Assembly: GCA_943327015.2 (NCBI GenBank)
Contig: CALPVM020000134.1
Location: 1-6,751, forward strand
DNA: 6,751 bases
Reading direction: 5' to 3'
Source of the DNA: Akkermansia muciniphila
Lineage (GTDB): Bacteria > Pseudomonadota > Gammaproteobacteria > Burkholderiales > Burkholderiaceae_C
Made by a program: the position numbers and the translations under genes
Shown: positions 4,699-6,751 of the stretch, one piece after another
Position numbering within the stretch: the first letter of the stretch is position 1
Layout: the number at the start of each line of letters is the position of its first letter
The notes under the pieces: generated by a model
Databases searched by the model: none
What the model was told of the DNA's origin: nothing
What the model saw: only the letters and a program-made list of their open reading frames with translations

Positions 4699-6751
4699 CT
4701 ACGTCGCAGTTTAAACCGTTTTTGTTGGCAGCAATGGTCTGTTTGGGTGCTGCTGCTTTGCAGCCTTTGTGCGGGTGCTGGTGCCACGGAGCACGTGGTC
4801 GACGTCCGGCGAGTATTTTACGAGTCTCCCATAACCCTAACCCCTTATTTTGAAGTATTGCCTGATGCTTCGCATGCCCTGAGCATTGAAGATTTGCAAA
4901 AGCCAGAGGTCGCTGCGCAATTTGCCAACCCCAAAGCCGTGGGTGAGGCTCTGAACTTTGGCTATACATCCACTGCATACTGGTTGCGTTTGCGCTTGTC
5001 CAATCTTGCGCTGGAGTCAGTGCAAGCGCACCTTCAAATAGCCTATCCCCGTTTGTCCAAGGTCGATGTCTATCAGGCCATGGAAGATGGCGATTTTTCT
5101 GTGATTGAAACCGGCGCGGTCAGACCATTTGGTTCGCGCCCGCATTTGAGTCGCAATTTTGTTTTTCCGCTCGACCTCGCTCCCAATACGGTTCATACTG
5201 TTTATGTTCGGGTAGAGTCTTCAACCTCAGTCATTGTGCCTGCTACATTGTGGTCGGACAATGCTGTGCAAAAGCATGAGGTTTACGACTACGTAGCACA
5301 AGCCTGGTATTTCGGTATTGTTACTGCCATGCTGGTATTTAACTTGCTGTTGTTTTTTGCCCTGCGTGATGGCATGTATTTGGCCTACGTGGTGTTTTCT
5401 GCCTGCATGGCGCTCACTATTGGTTCCATGAACGGCATTACCAAACAGTTCTTGTGGCCCGATGCAACCTGGTGGGCCGAAGTAGCGCCCTACGTGGGTC
5501 TGGCTTTATCGCAGGCCAGTTTTATGGTGTTCATGCGCACCATGCTGGCAACCAAAGTAAACATACCCCGTGCCGATAAGTTGTTGTTTTGGTTGATCGT
5601 GGGCATGTTAATTATCTCGGCTGGTTCCTTACTAAAAATCCATGCGTTTGCCATGCCCTCGGCCATTTTGCTTGCCCTTAACGCCATGGTGGTGTTCTCC
5701 ATTGGGTGCTTCTGTGCATGGCGGCGACAGCGCACCGCTTACTACTTTGTAGTTGCTTATCTGGTGTTGACCTTGGGTAGCGTAACGGCTGCCATGCATG
5801 CCATGAACATTCTGCCAACGAATTTCTTTAGTCTGTATGGACTGCAAGCTGGCTCAGTGGTCGAAATGCTGTTGCTGGCCTTGTCACTGGCCGACCGGTT
5901 TAATCAGGCGCGTAAAGACAAGGCCTACGCCCAAACCATGGCCTTAAAAGCGCAGAACGATACCTTGATTGCCAAAGACCAAGCCTACACGGCACAAAGC
6001 GAGGCATTGCTGGCGCAGGCGCGGGCACAAACCCAGCAAGCCATGAATGAGTCGTTGCAAGCCCAGACTGCCTTGGCTGAGACTCAACTTCAGCAAAACG
6101 AAAAAATGGCCTCTCTAGGCGAGCTGATTGCCGGCGTAACGCACGAAATCAACACGCCGATAGGCGCCATCAAGTCTAGCGGCGCCAGCATTAGCGAGGC
6201 ATTAAGCGACGCACTGTCACAAATGCCGCCGCTATTGCAATCACTCGATGCCGCCAGCACCCATTTGTTTTTGCAGCTCATTCAGCAGGCCAATACCCCA
6301 AAGTCCCAGGTTAGCAGCCGTGAAGAACGCTCCATTATCAAAGCCACCACCGAAAAAATTGACGCTGCCGGCATAGAGCAGCCGCGGCAAAAGGCCGCGA
6401 TAATCGTTAACCTGAACGCCCAAAACCAGCTAGACACCTTTTTGCCGCTGCTGCAACACGCGCACACCGAGCGCATTCTAGAAACCGCCAGCAACATAGC
6501 CATTGCTATTAGCAGCGCCAAGAACATCAACCTTGCCGTAGACCGGGTAGCCAAAATTGTGCTGGCACTCAAATCTTTTTCACGCTTTGACCAAAGTGCC
6601 GAAAAAATAGATGCAAATCTGTCCGAAGGCATAGAAACCGTGCTTACCATCTATCAGGCACAAACCAAGCACGGCATCGAGATTGTTCGCAACTACGACG
6701 ACATACCCGACCTGTACTGTCTGCCCGATGAGCTCATCCAAGTCTGGACCA
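4696..6751 (+). CDS. 7TM-DISM sensor histidine kinase, copy 3 (3' partial)
   Basis: Third, more diverged paralogue, open from ATG 4696 to the right edge with no stop (685 full codons plus one base). Residues 1-30 look like a Sec signal peptide (LLLCSLCAGAGA, cleavage probably after AGA). The DISMED2-like domain spans about 38-195 (YFEVLPDASHALSIEDLQ, FGYTSTAYWLRL, NFVFPL). Membrane helices lie near 205-222, 228-245, 264-281, 296-313, 320-338, 348-366 and 381-399. The coiled coil between the last helix and the H-box is 15 residues shorter than in copies 1 and 2 and lacks their RVxQRT motif. The H-box is THEINTP with His483 and Thr487, followed by the same-length DHp insert (about 506-594, with SSREER at 539-544). 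The sequence stops after QVWT, one base into the codon of the first N-box Asn; by comparison with copy 2 about 122 residues are missing, giving a predicted full length near 807. No clear Shine-Dalgarno precedes the ATG, so translation probably depends on coupling to copy 2. Ligand and partner are unknown. Confidence 0.93.
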   Translation, partial: MLRRSLNRFCWQQWSVWVLLLCSLCAGAGATEHVVDVRRVFYESPITLTPYFEVLPDASHALSIEDLQKPEVAAQFANPKAVGEALNFGYTSTAYWLRLRLSNLALESVQAHLQIAYPRLSKVDVYQAMEDGDFSVIETGAVRPFGSRPHLSRNFVFPLDLAPNTVHTVYVRVESSTSVIVPATLWSDNAVQKHEVYDYVAQAWYFGIVTAMLVFNLLLFFALRDGMYLAYVVFSACMALTIGSMNGITKQFLWPDATWWAEVAPYVGLALSQASFMVFMRTMLATKVNIPRADKLLFWLIVGMLIISAGSLLKIHAFAMPSAILLALNAMVVFSIGCFCAWRRQRTAYYFVVAYLVLTLGSVTAAMHAMNILPTNFFSLYGLQAGSVVEMLLLALSLADRFNQARKDKAYAQTMALKAQNDTLIAKDQAYTAQSEALLAQARAQTQQAMNESLQAQTALAETQLQQNEKMASLGELIAGVTHEINTPIGAIKSSGASISEALSDALSQMPPLLQSLDAASTHLFLQLIQQANTPKSQVSSREERSIIKATTEKIDAAGIEQPRQKAAIIVNLNAQNQLDTFLPLLQHAHTERILETASNIAIAISSAKNINLAVDRVAKIVLALKSFSRFDQSAEKIDANLSEGIETVLTIYQAQTKHGIEIVRNYDDIPDLYCLPDELIQVWT
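6211..6477 (+). other. DHp-splitting insert, copy 3
   Basis: Equivalent insert in copy 3, about residues 506-594. It contains SSREER and AAGIEQPRQKA. The His483 to Phe628 distance is 145 residues, as in the other two copies, although the surrounding sequence has diverged more. Confidence 0.7.

Overview
The window is a tandem array of three paralogous transmembrane sensor histidine kinases, all on the + strand, covering almost every base. Each copy has the same order of parts: an extracytoplasmic 7TMR-DISMED2-type beta domain, seven membrane helices of the 7TMR-DISM type, a long cytoplasmic coiled coil, a HisKA-type dimerisation/phosphotransfer (DHp) domain with an HEINTP H-box, and, where the window reaches it, a C-terminal HATPase_c domain. 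Copy 1 (1-2141) has lost its N-terminus to the left edge, copy 2 (2227-4692) is complete, and copy 3 (4696 to the right edge) is cut just before its ATP-binding N-box. Copy 3 has no stop codon in the window, so a search that requires one would miss it.

Layout: copy 1 is followed by an 85-bp gap holding a small hairpin, an imperfect palindrome and a Shine-Dalgarno-like GGAG in front of a TTG start. Copy 2 ends in TGA, and copy 3 begins at an ATG three bases later in the same reading frame, so those two are almost certainly co-transcribed and probably translationally coupled. There is no tRNA, rRNA, CRISPR, transposase or other mobile element.

Organism: Sec-type signal peptides, 7TM-DISM kinases, moderate GC and frequent TTG leucine codons fit a Gram-negative proteobacterium, beta or gamma. 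The genus cannot be determined from this sequence.

How the genes may work together: the three proteins probably sense related extracellular or periplasmic ligands through diverged DISMED2 domains and pass the signal through the 7TM bundle and coiled coil to the kinase core. Copies 1 and 2 are close relatives; copy 3 is more distant, with a coiled coil 15 residues shorter. No receiver domain or response regulator is visible, so the phosphorylation target lies outside the window. The most unusual shared feature is a large insertion, of identical length in all three copies, that splits the two helices of the DHp domain. The array is cut at both ends, so it may contain further copies.
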